From Runella salmonicolor (lineage in GTDB: Bacteria > Bacteroidota > Bacteroidia > Cytophagales > Spirosomataceae): a stretch of DNA of 64,000 nucleotides. Below, piece by piece: positions 1 to 8,949 of this stretch. Made by a program: the position numbers and the translations under genes. The notes beneath the pieces are model-generated. The model did not search any database, was not told the DNA's origin, and saw only the letters and a program-made list of their open reading frames with translations. How positions within the stretch are numbered: position 1 is the first letter of the stretch; each line of letters begins with the position of its first letter. The stretch spans positions 248,001 through 312,000 of the forward strand of contig NZ_JAMZEL010000004.1 in assembly GCF_024158025.1 (NCBI RefSeq), given 5' to 3'.

Positions 1-115
1 CACGCGTTGTTGCATCCGTTACATTTCCGGCGACTTTTGTTTGAGCCAACACTATGCCTGCGCTCATTAACCATGCCATTGAATAGAGTATGGCATTTCT
101 TAAAATTTTATCCAT
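1..115 (-). CDS. SusC/RagA-type TonB-linked outer membrane receptor, N-terminal fragment
   Basis: Only the first 38 codons lie in the window; the gene runs off the left edge. They encode a Sec signal peptide (MDKILRNAI then a hydrophobic stretch ending IVLAQ) followed at once by TKVAGNVTDATT. That is how the carboxypeptidase-regulatory-like plug-side domain of Bacteroidota SusC/RagA proteins begins. Such proteins are outer-membrane channels that take up oligosaccharides or peptides together with a SusD lipoprotein. The fragment is too short to be certain; a CarboxypepD_reg domain protein of another kind is possible. Confidence 0.55.
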   Translation of the reverse strand, partial: MDKILRNAILYSMAWLMSAGIVLAQTKVAGNVTDATTR

Positions 116-254
116 AGGTTTAAAGTTGTTTTTGGGTGTAACTCATTCGTAATTTTGTGTAATATTCGTTCTTTTGAAAATAGGTTACAATTTTTTCTTC
201 CTATATTCATAAAAAAAATTGTTATGCACGCATAATTGTTAGAAAAGTACAATA

Positions 255-1322
255 ATGAACCAACTAAAATCTCTTCCATCGGTACTTTTTTCAGTCCTTT
301 TAGTGATTGTAACCGGGTGTTCAAAATCAGTGACGTTACAAAGTCAATACATTTTAGAGAATGCTCCCGCCGCTCCCGATTATGCCAAATCACTCTACTG
401 GGCGGCACTGCCCACGGTAAAAGATGCCGCCGATAGTGTGCCTCTGAAGTCAGGCCTGAAAGATGGGCAGGCGGTGGCCAAAGCAGATGTTTTTTTTATT
501 CACCCTACAATCTATACGCAGCAACCAACCATCGGCGCTTTTGAGTGGAATGCCGATGTAAATGATGCGGCGTTGAATCAAAAGGTGGACAACTCCACCA
601 TTCTCAATCAGGCTTCGGTCTTCAATGGTTCTTGCAAAGTGTACGCGCCCCGTTATCGTCAGGCGCATTACTACAGCTTTGTGACGCAAAACCAACTGGA
701 AAAACAAAAAGCAATGGACTTGGCGTACGCTGATGTGAAAGCGGCGTTTGAGTATTATTTACAAAATTTTCATCAGGGCCGTCCCATCGTCATTGCTTCG
801 CACAGCCAAGGAACGGCCCATGCCAAACGCTTGCTGAAGGATTTTTTTGATGAAAAACCGCTCCGACAAAAACTGGTGTTTGCCTATTTGGTAGGAGACA
901 TCACGGGGGTGCCTGCCCAGCCCGATGAATTTAAAACCATTAAACCAGCAAAGACTCCCGAAGAAGTAGGTGGTTTTGCCTCGTGGCACACGTATTTGCG
1001 CGGCTTTTTTCCCGACAAGTACGTTCCCAATCACTTTTCTACTGCGGCTTGCACCAATCCGCTGACGTGGCGTTTAACCGAAGAATATGCTTCTCAAAGC
1101 CTGAACAAAGGTGGTGTGGGCCTAAAGTTTACGTTTGTGCCACAATTGGCTGATGCGCAGGTTCACCAAGGGCTCTTGTGGATTAATAAACCCTACGTAA
1201 AAGGGAGGTCTTTGATACGGAATAAAGTTTGGCATTCGGCCGACATAAACCTTTTTTGGCAAAGTATCCGGGAAAATGTAGCTTTACGAGTTGAAAACTA
1301 TATCCAACAAGAGCAAAAATAA
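255..1322 (+). CDS. DUF3089-family alpha/beta hydrolase lipoprotein
   Basis: A 355-residue predicted lipoprotein. A hydrophobic signal ends in a lipobox, IVTGC, with the lipidated cysteine at residue 22. The body fits the DUF3089 group of alpha/beta-hydrolase-fold proteins: an early ADVFFIHPT segment and a nucleophile elbow ASHSQGT with Ser184 as probable catalytic residue. The substrate is unknown; the family is usually annotated as lysophospholipase- or lipase-like. It stands alone on the plus strand, divergent from the SusC fragment, and is followed after 88 bases by manC. The ATG at 255 is the only start that keeps the complete signal peptide. Confidence 0.7.
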   Translation: MNQLKSLPSVLFSVLLVIVTGCSKSVTLQSQYILENAPAAPDYAKSLYWAALPTVKDAADSVPLKSGLKDGQAVAKADVFFIHPTIYTQQPTIGAFEWNADVNDAALNQKVDNSTILNQASVFNGSCKVYAPRYRQAHYYSFVTQNQLEKQKAMDLAYADVKAAFEYYLQNFHQGRPIVIASHSQGTAHAKRLLKDFFDEKPLRQKLVFAYLVGDITGVPAQPDEFKTIKPAKTPEEVGGFASWHTYLRGFFPDKYVPNHFSTAACTNPLTWRLTEEYASQSLNKGGVGLKFTFVPQLADAQVHQGLLWINKPYVKGRSLIRNKVWHSADINLFWQSIRENVALRVENYIQQEQK

Positions 1323-1410
1323 ACCAGAAAATGTAACGTAAAAGGGGATTTATCGTCTGAATACAGTACTTTTCCTGTCAATTATTAACGCTTCACATCA
1401 CTCATCGCTT

Positions 1411-2478
1411 ATGAATCACAATTTTGTAATTATCATGGCAGGTGGCGCTGGAACACGGTTCTGGCCTTTCAGCCGAAACAACAACCCCAAGCAGTTTCAT
1501 GATGTATTGGGAACTGGAAAAACACTGCTTCAACAAACCGTAAGTCGTTTTGAAGGGGTTTGCCCTCCCGAAAACATCTACATCGTGACCAGTGCCGAAT
1601 ACTATGATTTAATTAAAAAACAAGTTCCATTCCTGACAGACGACCAAATCTTGTTAGAGCCTAATCGCCGCAATACCGCCCCGTGTATTGCGTATGCGTG
1701 TTATAAGATTGCCAAAAAAGACCCTCAGGCAAGGGTGGTGGTGGCTCCTTCCGACCATATTATTCTGAAAGAAGAAATATTTCGTGAAAAAATTCTGTTT
1801 GCACTTGAGGCGGCTGGAAAAGAAGAAATTCTGATTACGCTCGGCATTCAACCCACTCGTCCCGATACGGGCTATGGCTACATTCAGTTCATACCTTCCG
1901 AAAGTGAGACCAAAAAAGTAAAAACGTTTACCGAAAAACCCCAGTTGGAAATTGCGGTTAAATTTCTGGAAAGTGGTGATTTTGTCTGGAATGCAGGGAT
2001 ATTCGTGTGGAATGTCCAGGCCATTCTTAATGCATTCGCGGCTTATTTGCCCGAAGTAGCAGAGGTTTTTGTGGCGGGCGAGCAAGATTACTATACCGAG
2101 CAGGAAAAAACCTTTATTGATAAAGCGTATATGCTTTGTAGAAACGTCTCTATCGACGTGGGCATCATGGAAAAGGCCCAGAATGTCTACGTTGTTTTAA
2201 GTGATTTTGGCTGGTCAGATTTGGGAACGTGGAAATCGCTCTACGATATTTCGCCAAAAGATGCGCAGCAAAATGCAACTGACGGTAATATAAAGCTTTA
2301 TAATACAGGGAATTGCATCATTAAAACACCCAAAGACAAACTCGTGGTGGTGCAAGGGCTGGATGGGTACATCATTGCCGAAAACGACGGTGTACTCATG
2401 ATCTGTAAAATAGACGAAGAGCAGCGAGTCAGAGACTTTGTGGCAGACGCCAAGCAGCTAGGCAGCCAATATATTTAA
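1411..2478 (+). CDS. manC: Mannose-1-phosphate guanylyltransferase
   Basis: Makes GDP-mannose from mannose 1-phosphate and GTP for surface polysaccharides and glycosylation. The 355-residue protein has the nucleotidyltransferase signature near the N-terminus (MAGGAGTRFWPFSR, residues 9-22, then NPKQF with Lys27), VVAPSDH for metal and nucleotide binding, FTEKP, and FVWNAGIFVW typical of the family. It is the short form lacking the C-terminal phosphomannose isomerase domain of ManC/AlgA fusions. A strong hairpin follows the stop codon, so it probably forms its own transcription unit or shares one with the upstream lipoprotein gene. Confidence 0.9.
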   Translation: MNHNFVIIMAGGAGTRFWPFSRNNNPKQFHDVLGTGKTLLQQTVSRFEGVCPPENIYIVTSAEYYDLIKKQVPFLTDDQILLEPNRRNTAPCIAYACYKIAKKDPQARVVVAPSDHIILKEEIFREKILFALEAAGKEEILITLGIQPTRPDTGYGYIQFIPSESETKKVKTFTEKPQLEIAVKFLESGDFVWNAGIFVWNVQAILNAFAAYLPEVAEVFVAGEQDYYTEQEKTFIDKAYMLCRNVSIDVGIMEKAQNVYVVLSDFGWSDLGTWKSLYDISPKDAQQNATDGNIKLYNTGNCIIKTPKDKLVVVQGLDGYIIAENDGVLMICKIDEEQRVRDFVADAKQLGSQYI

Positions 2479-2483
2479 ACATT

Positions 2484-2515
2484 CGGGGGAGGCGAGAGCT
2501 TCCCCCGCGTTGTTT
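2484..2515 (+). terminator. Intrinsic terminator after manC
   Basis: A 10-bp stem (CGGGGGAGGC with GCTTCCCCCG, one G-T wobble) with a GAGA loop lies six bases after the manC stop and is followed by a T-containing tract. It sits between convergent manC and the ridA-like gene. Confidence 0.6.
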
Positions 2516-2529
2516 TAAAAGTCTTGGGG

Positions 2530-2922
2530 TTAATTTTCAAGAATCGCGGTAGTTTCAATTTCCACCATGTATTCGGGGGCAATTAAACGAGATACTTCTA
2601 CCATCGTAGTGCAGGGCCGAATCTCCCCAAAAAACTCGCCATGCGCCCGACCAACGGCTTCCCACTGAGAAATGTCGGTTACAAAAATACGGGTGCGGAT
2701 CACGTCTTTGAGCGAAGCGCCCGCTTCGGCTAATACAGCCTCAATTTTTTTGAGAATAACTTTGGTTTGGACGTAGGGGTCTTCCAATCCTACTACTTGG
2801 CCATCTTCAACGGCGACGGTTCCGCTGATTTCAATGACAGCGCCGATTTTGACGGCTCTTGAATACCCCACGGTGGCCTCCCACGGAGAGCCCGAAGAAA
2901 TATTGGTGCGTGACTGCGGCAT
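2530..2922 (-). CDS. RidA/YjgF family protein
   Basis: A 130-residue single-domain member of the RidA (YER057c/YjgF) family. It has the central LEDPYVQTKVILKKIEAVL segment, VIRTRIFVTD and the C-terminal MVEVSRL...VEIETTA strand. Canonical RidA hydrolyses reactive enamine/imine intermediates using an arginine three residues before the VEV motif. Here the equivalent position appears to be Thr105 (CTTMVEV), so it belongs to one of the non-deaminase Rid subfamilies and its activity cannot be assumed. It is convergent with manC and transcribed away from the LytTR regulator's stop, with about 60 bases between them. Confidence 0.8.
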   Translation of the reverse strand: MPQSRTNISSGSPWEATVGYSRAVKIGAVIEISGTVAVEDGQVVGLEDPYVQTKVILKKIEAVLAEAGASLKDVIRTRIFVTDISQWEAVGRAHGEFFGEIRPCTTMVEVSRLIAPEYMVEIETTAILEN

Positions 2923-2985
2923 AAAAAAACAGAATTAGGTGGTTTTGAAGGAATAAAAGTACATAATCCTGTAAATGAACAAAGA

Positions 2986-3729
2986 TTACAGCCCCAGTTT
3001 TTCCAAAAATCCTTTTTTCTCATTCCGTGAAATTTCTACCTCCGAGCCGTCGTCCATCAGCACAGTGCCGCCTTCTCCGCGTACGTATTCTTTGACCCGC
3101 AATAGGTTAATCACGGCCGAACGATGGATGCGTAAAAAGTGAGCCGAGGCAAGCATCTGTTCAAATTCTTTGAGCGTGCGCGATGCCACCAGTTTACGAG
3201 GAGGCGTTCCGTTAGCGGCGAGGTGAAATACGGTATAATTACTATCTGATTCGAGCCAAACGATGTCCTGAATGGGCACAAACGTGACGCCTTTCAAAGA
3301 GGGAATGGCGATTTTATTGAATTGTAACGAAGACAAAGCTAGGCTTTCGTTGTGAGATGCCTGTTGGCTATGGCGTTTTTTTTCAAGGCGTTGCAGTGCA
3401 GAACTGAGTTCAATTTCCCGAACGGGCTTCAACAAAAAATCCAGCGCACTCTGACGAATGGCTTCAATGGCGTATTGGTTGTAGGCCGTGGTAAAAATAA
3501 CTTCAAACGAATAAGGTTCTAATTGGCGTAAAAGCGTAAAACCATCCATCAGCGGCATTTCAATGTCCAAAAAAAGCACGTCAGGTTTCAGTTGTCGAAT
3601 ACCCACAACTGCCTCCTCAGGCGACTGGAAAGTGCTTAAGATGTTGATTTCAGGGGCAACTTTACGCAATTTGATGGCCAGAACTTCAAGGCTCATGCGT
3701 TCGTCGTCAACAAGGATGGCTTTAAACAT
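2986..3729 (-). CDS. LytTR-type DNA-binding response regulator
   Basis: A 247-residue two-component regulator. The N-terminal receiver domain (about residues 1-120) has the acidic pair VDDE, the phosphoacceptor Asp55 in LFLDIEMP, and the conserved Thr/Lys region (FTTAYN, LLKPV). The C-terminal LytTR DNA-binding domain (about 145-247) contains WLESDSNYTVF and FLRIHRSAVIN, the family hallmarks. No sensor kinase gene is adjacent; in Bacteroidota the partner is often an unlinked LytS/7TM-type histidine kinase. A TAnnTTTG element lies 15 bases before the ATG, so it is probably transcribed alone. Confidence 0.88.
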   Translation of the reverse strand: MFKAILVDDERMSLEVLAIKLRKVAPEINILSTFQSPEEAVVGIRQLKPDVLFLDIEMPLMDGFTLLRQLEPYSFEVIFTTAYNQYAIEAIRQSALDFLLKPVREIELSSALQRLEKKRHSQQASHNESLALSSLQFNKIAIPSLKGVTFVPIQDIVWLESDSNYTVFHLAANGTPPRKLVASRTLKEFEQMLASAHFLRIHRSAVINLLRVKEYVRGEGGTVLMDDGSEVEISRNEKKGFLEKLGL

Positions 3730-3743
3730 AGCGTTGTTTTTTT

Positions 3744-3751
3744 CAAAAATA
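3744..3751 (-). promoter_or_regulatory. Putative Bacteroidota -7 element for LytTR regulator gene
   Basis: On the minus strand the sequence reads TATTTTTG, matching TAnnTTTG, 15 bases upstream of the start codon. No clear -33 TTTG is seen. Confidence 0.4.
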
Positions 3752-3872
3752 AGGTAGTTACGGCGAAAAAAATGGCCGTTTACTAAATAATGAAAGCCTT
3801 TTTAGGCAACGGAAAACAACGTCTATGCTTTTTTATAAACGGTGTCGCACGGGTATTTTCAATCCGTCGAAA

Positions 3873-4430
3873 TTATTGCCCAGTTGTATTTTTGAAATCT
3901 TCTGGTGTGTTGATGTTTTGGAGCCAACGGGGTGTAGGACAGGGGAGCAAATGGACGTTAGCTTTTTTTAGAATTTGCAGTGGCGAAAAGCGGTTTTGCT
4001 CAAATTGTGCTTGTATGAATGCGTAACTTTCAGGTTCCCAAATGGTTAGTAAAGGTTCAGGAAACAGGGTTTCGGGGTGTTGAAAGGCGGTTGCTATTTG
4101 ATTGGGCTGACGATGACTGACCAAAAAAGCAATCGTTTCTGACGACACAAAAGGCATATCACAAGCCACGACGAGCCATGCTTCGTTTGGACTATGTTCA
4201 AACGCCGACAAAATCCCCCCCAACGGCCCGATTTCACGGTTATCAATCAAGCAGGCGAAACTGTCAAAATTGTCTTTTTGGTCGGCTCTGCAGGAGATAA
4301 AAACGGTAGAACAGTACGGCGTCAGCAATTCATATAAATAGCGCCATTGGGGTTGATGATGGTAGGTCAATAGGCTTTTGTCGGTACCCATCCGCGTACT
4401 GCGCCCGCCCGCCAGAATCAGGGCATTCAT
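3873..4430 (-). CDS. mobA: Molybdenum cofactor guanylyltransferase
   Basis: Transfers GMP from GTP to molybdopterin to give the MGD cofactor. The 185-residue protein opens with the MobA signature LILAGGRSTRMGTDK (Arg13, Lys18) and has VVACDMPF for metal binding. Its ATG overlaps the stop of the upstream yheT gene by four bases (ATGA), so translation is coupled. No other molybdopterin gene is in the window. A CTP:molybdopterin cytidylyltransferase (MocA-type) is a less likely alternative because the LAGGxSxRMGxDK form favours MobA. Confidence 0.85.
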   Translation of the reverse strand: MNALILAGGRSTRMGTDKSLLTYHHQPQWRYLYELLTPYCSTVFISCRADQKDNFDSFACLIDNREIGPLGGILSAFEHSPNEAWLVVACDMPFVSSETIAFLVSHRQPNQIATAFQHPETLFPEPLLTIWEPESYAFIQAQFEQNRFSPLQILKKANVHLLPCPTPRWLQNINTPEDFKNTTGQ

Positions 4431-5440
4431 GGCTCAGTGAGAAATGACAATGCCCTAACTTCCGACCAATACGCGTCTTTGTGGCTAAAGGTATCGGGCC
4501 TAAAACCACAATGCCCGCCCGACTGCGTGAGTTCCAGCCACACGTTGGGCATATTTGCAATTACATCGGCAGGTAGGCTTTGGTAGGGCACTAGAGGGTC
4601 GTTGATGGCGTTGACGATGAGTGTGGGGATGGCCGCTGCGTGAATAAAACCTTTGGAACTGCTTTTCTGGTAATAATCATCGGCCCCTTCAAACCCGTGC
4701 AGTGGTCCCGTATAAACGTGGTCAAAATCCCAGAATGTTTTGATATTTTTCCACTTCTTTAAATCAAAGTGCTCGGGATATTGTTGGGCTTTGGCCGCTA
4801 CTTTGGGCTTTAGCGATTTTAAGAATCGCCACAAATAGATTTTATTTTCTGGTTTTTCGATGTTGCGGCTACAAGCCAATAAATCCATCGGCACGCTAAA
4901 TGCCACCGCTTTTTTGATGGCAGGATGAATATTAGCTCCGTTTTCGCCGACGTATTTCAACGTCACATTTCCACCCAAACTAAATCCCATCAGGTTGATT
5001 TCGGTGTAGCCTTTGGCGAGGGCGTGTTTAATCACAAACTCCAAATCGGTGGTTTCGCCGCTGTGGTAAAATCGCAGTTGGCGGTTTATTTCGCCACTGC
5101 AACTTCGGTAATTCCAAGCCAAACAATCAAATCCGTTGGTGGTCAGAAACTTCACCATTCCCGTTACGTACTGCCGGGTGCTGCTTCCTTCCAACCCATG
5201 CGACAGAATCACCAAAGGAGGTAATGAAGTAGGTAGATTGGCAGTTTCTTTTTTATCGGTTGTTTTGTTCTTTTTTGAAAAACTCCAGTCTATATCTAAA
5301 AAATCATCGTCGGGTGTGGTAAGACGCTCGCGTTGATAGGAAGGATTGATGGTCCGAAAAAGAGCAGGATAAATGCTCTGGTAATGTCCATTGGGCAACC
5401 ACGAAGGCGGACGGTGGGTATTGGTTGAAATAACAGGCAT
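4427..5440 (-). CDS. YheT-family alpha/beta hydrolase
   Basis: A 337-residue cytoplasmic alpha/beta-hydrolase of the YheT/COG0429 group. Features are WLPNGHYQSIYPALF near the N-terminus, HGLEGSS as oxyanion-hole loop, nucleophile elbow LMGFSLGGN with Ser154, an Asp in NAINDPLVP and a His in GGHCGF, giving a complete Ser-Asp-His triad. The physiological substrate is unknown; relatives are described as esterases. It lies between deoC (38 bases upstream) and mobA (4-base overlap), all on the minus strand, which suggests one transcript. Confidence 0.85.
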   Translation of the reverse strand: MPVISTNTHRPPSWLPNGHYQSIYPALFRTINPSYQRERLTTPDDDFLDIDWSFSKKNKTTDKKETANLPTSLPPLVILSHGLEGSSTRQYVTGMVKFLTTNGFDCLAWNYRSCSGEINRQLRFYHSGETTDLEFVIKHALAKGYTEINLMGFSLGGNVTLKYVGENGANIHPAIKKAVAFSVPMDLLACSRNIEKPENKIYLWRFLKSLKPKVAAKAQQYPEHFDLKKWKNIKTFWDFDHVYTGPLHGFEGADDYYQKSSSKGFIHAAAIPTLIVNAINDPLVPYQSLPADVIANMPNVWLELTQSGGHCGFRPDTFSHKDAYWSEVRALSFLTEP

Positions 5441-5478
5441 GAAAATTTTCCAGAAACAAAAAGGATAAATTAGGAACG

Positions 5479-6108
5479 TTAGCTTCTAAAAGGCAAACAT
5501 AGCCTTTCCGCTCCGTGTTCCAAGAGTTTCGTAAAATCTTCGTTTGTGGCACTCTCAGCCCAAACTTTGCAGCCAACTCGGGCGGGAGTAAGCTGCTTGA
5601 AGCGCAACGCTTTTTCTAGGTCAAATGATTTTTGGAAAAATCCGGTGGTATTTTGTACGTAATCCGCTCCTGCGTCGGCAGCAGTTTTGAGGGCGCGAAT
5701 GAGGCTAGGCTCGTCAAAAAAATCGGTTTCGATAATTACTGTAAAAATAGCTTCTCTTTGGTGAATCAGTTTGGCGAGTTTGGCAAATTCCACTTTGGGC
5801 CAACCGTTTGAATTCGAAAACCAAGCCGATGTATTCATAACCACCTGAATTTCGCGCGCGCCGTCGTTAAGGGCACATTCTGTTTCAGTTTGCTTGGTTT
5901 CGGTGCGTTGGTAGCCTAGAGGATACCCAATCACGGTCGATAAAATAGCTTGGGTGGATTCAGGCCAGTCGCGGTGTAATTTTTTGACCCAAAAAGGAGG
6001 GACGGTCAACGTGGCAAACCCATTTTGCTGTACGGCTCCAAAAGCCTCAAGCATAGATTCGACCGAGGCCATAGGCGATAAAACACTAAGTTCGATGGCA
6101 TGATTCAT
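5479..6108 (-). CDS. Deoxyribose-phosphate aldolase homologue lacking key catalytic residues
   Basis: A 209-residue protein clearly homologous to DeoC, the class I aldolase that splits 2-deoxyribose 5-phosphate. The recognisable blocks are VIGYPLG, GAREIQVVMN, GADYVQNTTGFF and VGCKVWAES. Canonical DeoC has EIDxVxN, VKTSTGF and VKPAGG-like blocks. Here the Schiff-base lysine (E. coli Lys167) is Gln152 and the proton-relay aspartate (Asp102) is Gln88; only the second lysine (Lys181, E. coli Lys201) remains. I confirmed CAA at 5653-5655 for Gln152. The frame is intact, so this is a diverged paralogue or pseudoenzyme, not a broken gene. It sits 12 bases downstream of an S8 peptidase gene. Confidence 0.8.
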   Translation of the reverse strand: MNHAIELSVLSPMASVESMLEAFGAVQQNGFATLTVPPFWVKKLHRDWPESTQAILSTVIGYPLGYQRTETKQTETECALNDGAREIQVVMNTSAWFSNSNGWPKVEFAKLAKLIHQREAIFTVIIETDFFDEPSLIRALKTAADAGADYVQNTTGFFQKSFDLEKALRFKQLTPARVGCKVWAESATNEDFTKLLEHGAERLCLPFRS

Positions 6109-6120
6109 ACCCCAAAAACG

Positions 6121-8925
6121 TCATTGCTTCACAAAAGGTTTGGCAATGGAACGCCGCCCGTCGCTGACCTGAATAAAATACTTACCTGGCGGTAGTTGTG
6201 AGACATCAAACTGATTCAGAAATACACTGCCGTTGTCGTAGAGTAGTTTTTTTGCGAATTTAACTCCGTCCATCGTCACAATTTGTGCCGTTAAATCGTA
6301 AGTGTTGTCGGATGCATACGCGACGGTCAGGGTATGAACGGTGGGGTTTGGAAAAAGCGATAGGTTTTCTTTAACAATCAATATTTCGGGAACTGTGGCG
6401 GGGGAATTTGTTGGGTACGGAGCGTTGGTCAGTATGAGGGGGGCAGACATAATTGAACACCCGTTTTGGGTAATTTCAACCGTATATTTCCCAGGTAATG
6501 AGGCGGTCAGCCGCGCTCCGGTTGCGGTCGCAATGGCATTGTCGTTTAAAAACCAGCGGTAAGTCATTCCTTCGCCCGTAATGGTGGTGAGCCGAATACT
6601 CCCTTTCGGAGGGATGAGGGTGCCATCGGTGGTTGAAATTACGGGCTGTTGAAGTGCCGAAAGTAACTGAGTCGGCTTTGAAATGGCAGTGCAGCTGTTG
6701 CTTCGAATGATGACGTTATAGGTTCCGGGTTCTGTTGGGGTAAGAACCGATGTGGTAGCGCCTGTGATAGCAGTGCCGTTGCGCTGCCATTGATAGCGGT
6801 AGCCCAAACCTTCATTCGCGGTCAGCCGTACCGCCTTGCCTGTGCAGATAGCAAAACTTCCTGAAGGGCTGATTTGAGCAGTTAGTGCAGAAACACGGAC
6901 ACTGATGGCTTTGGATTGGGCTGAACATTGATACCCGATGGCTTTGACGGAATACACACCTTCTTGTGAAATATTCAATGAGGTAGAAGTGGAGGTAGCA
7001 AGCAGCTGCCCGTCTTTCATCCATTGATAGGTCAGGCCATTGTCGCCTTTGATTTGCATTTTCAGGGCAACATTTCCGCAAAGCGTGGTATCTTTTCCAG
7101 CCACTAACTGAACGGCGGCGTTGCAATCCTGAGGGCTTATGCCGCTGATAAACAGCGAGTATGGCTGAGTGCCAGTTTGCAGTGTTCGTTTGTGCCTAAT
7201 GATTAAAGTGTACACTTTCCCGGGCGTTGGTGATTCAATCACTGCTTGCTCGGTATTGTCCCTAATATTATCGCCCTTTGTGGCCGCTTTGGCGGGATTT
7301 GCGGGGTCAAGTACCCACGGAAACCACGTATTGCCCGCATCGTCGCTTAGGCGTATGTCGAGGTCATTGATGAGTTTGATGGTCGGGTCATCTACGGTCT
7401 GGGTCGTAATCCGGGTGGGCGTACCTTCGGGGTCGGTCCAACTGAGCGTTACGACCAAGGGAGTGTTGCCCGTTGCGATTATTTTTTGTTGGTAAGTTTC
7501 ATTCTGTCGAAGTGATTTTTCCAGCACTGCATGATTATTGCCTGAATTAATCAGGACTTGGGCTGCTTTTTCGGCGTTGAGTAGGCCCCAGCCGTATTCG
7601 TAGCTTGGACCCAATTTATCGAGTGGTTTGTCGGCTGTGTGGAGTACCAGTCCCTTTAACGTGGCCGAACGCATAAAATAGGCTTTTTGGCGGTAAAAAA
7701 GCTCTTGCAACAGAATCAACGTACCCGAAACATTGGCGGTGGCAGTTGAAGTACCCGACATGGTTGCGTAGGCGTTGTCGGCGTTTGAGATGGAGGAAAT
7801 GATGCTTGTCCCGACGCCCAATAAATCTGGTTTGATGCGGCCATCGTCAGTGGGGCCCCAACCGCTAAAATCGGAGACGGAGAAACCACCGATGCGGCCG
7901 TTTTGTAGTTGTAGTTCTGCTCCGCCAACGGTTAAAATATTTTTGGCGTTGGCTTCGGCGGGAATCACGTCGTAGGCATCGTTCTGGTACCGCTCTAAAA
8001 CACTTGTTTGGTTGGTATTTCGTAAAAAATAAGGCGTTCCGATGGGCGGGCCTGTTTCGCTACGTTTATTATCGGCCGATTTTACAATCAGGTAAAAAGG
8101 GTTATTGTAGGCCAATTGATCCAAGTCCCGGGCTTTTTCGTCATAAAATCCAAAGCGATAATCTTCTTTGGTGCTGATGCTCGTATTACCCCACCATTCC
8201 CATTTGCGAGTCGGGTCGTTACCTGGCCGGCTTTCATTGTAAAACCACCCCACAACAGGTCCGTAAGAATGATTTGAAATCAACATTTTTGATGCTTCGC
8301 GGGACATTTCCACCAAATCGTCGGTATAGTCCCAGACATCTAATTTAGCGGCGTACGCCATTCCTTTGACTTGCGAATTGATACCCGCAGCGGCCATCGT
8401 TCCTGATAGATGCGTGGCATGGTCGCTCAGTAGGGTATTGCCGTCTTTTTGACGAATTCGCCCCCCAAATTCAATGTGCGAAAGACGAGGTAAGCCGCCA
8501 TCCCAGAGGCAAAGGGTGCCATTGAGCTGCGGCAAATCGCCTTTCAAGTCAATCCCCAATCCTCCGCCTTTGTAGAGGTTGGTGGTGTGGGTACCTGTAG
8601 AAGCCAGAAGGTTATGAACAGTGTAATAAACAGGTATACCAAATGTATCAACTCCCTGTAAGGTTAAAGTGCGTCCCTTGGCATATTTTTTGCTAATAAA
8701 CCATTTCTGTTTTTTGGCAAGATTCAGCGCCTTTTGGCGATTTAGGGTGTAGCGTTTTTGGAGGTCGAGGAGGCGTAAACCTGCCGTGTTTTCTGGTACT
8801 TTGAGACTGGTTTCAATGGTTTGCCCCTGTACAAAAAAACAAATAACTGATAGATAGACCATTAAAAGTCTACCTATCAGCGAAGAAATACTAAAAAATA
8901 GTTTACGGGGTAAAATAGCAGACAT
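6121..8925 (-). CDS. Secreted S8 (subtilisin-like) peptidase with Ig-like domains and T9SS sorting domain
   Basis: A 934-residue protein predicted to be secreted across the outer membrane by the type IX system. A signal peptide (to about residue 36) precedes an S8 domain with Asp142 (LWDGG), His169 (DHATHLSGT) and Ser393 (MSGTSTATANVSG). After that come a P/proprotein-like beta domain, three repeated Ig-like segments (each with a YQW/YRW core such as LTYQWMKDG and YRYQWQRNG) and a C-terminal T9SS type A sorting domain starting SLFPNPTVHTLTV. Compared with its neighbour it has SADN instead of SAGN at the oxyanion loop, and lacks the Met and Pro of the usual GTSMxxP motif, so activity may be reduced. 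It is 24 bases downstream of a paralogue. Confidence 0.88.
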   Translation of the reverse strand: MSAILPRKLFFSISSLIGRLLMVYLSVICFFVQGQTIETSLKVPENTAGLRLLDLQKRYTLNRQKALNLAKKQKWFISKKYAKGRTLTLQGVDTFGIPVYYTVHNLLASTGTHTTNLYKGGGLGIDLKGDLPQLNGTLCLWDGGLPRLSHIEFGGRIRQKDGNTLLSDHATHLSGTMAAAGINSQVKGMAYAAKLDVWDYTDDLVEMSREASKMLISNHSYGPVVGWFYNESRPGNDPTRKWEWWGNTSISTKEDYRFGFYDEKARDLDQLAYNNPFYLIVKSADNKRSETGPPIGTPYFLRNTNQTSVLERYQNDAYDVIPAEANAKNILTVGGAELQLQNGRIGGFSVSDFSGWGPTDDGRIKPDLLGVGTSIISSISNADNAYATMSGTSTATANVSGTLILLQELFYRQKAYFMRSATLKGLVLHTADKPLDKLGPSYEYGWGLLNAEKAAQVLINSGNNHAVLEKSLRQNETYQQKIIATGNTPLVVTLSWTDPEGTPTRITTQTVDDPTIKLINDLDIRLSDDAGNTWFPWVLDPANPAKAATKGDNIRDNTEQAVIESPTPGKVYTLIIRHKRTLQTGTQPYSLFISGISPQDCNAAVQLVAGKDTTLCGNVALKMQIKGDNGLTYQWMKDGQLLATSTSTSLNISQEGVYSVKAIGYQCSAQSKAISVRVSALTAQISPSGSFAICTGKAVRLTANEGLGYRYQWQRNGTAITGATTSVLTPTEPGTYNVIIRSNSCTAISKPTQLLSALQQPVISTTDGTLIPPKGSIRLTTITGEGMTYRWFLNDNAIATATGARLTASLPGKYTVEITQNGCSIMSAPLILTNAPYPTNSPATVPEILIVKENLSLFPNPTVHTLTVAYASDNTYDLTAQIVTMDGVKFAKKLLYDNGSVFLNQFDVSQLPPGKYFIQVSDGRRSIAKPFVKQ

Positions 8926-8949
8926 CCTCTCACAGTACAGACGCGCAAC

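Noticed and set aside
100..436. Overlapping frames on both strands around the first lipoprotein start
   Set aside because: They overlap the signal peptide of the DUF3089 gene or the SusC start and show no domain.
1654..2085. 143-codon minus-strand frame inside manC
   Set aside because: Antisense shadow without domain or start context.
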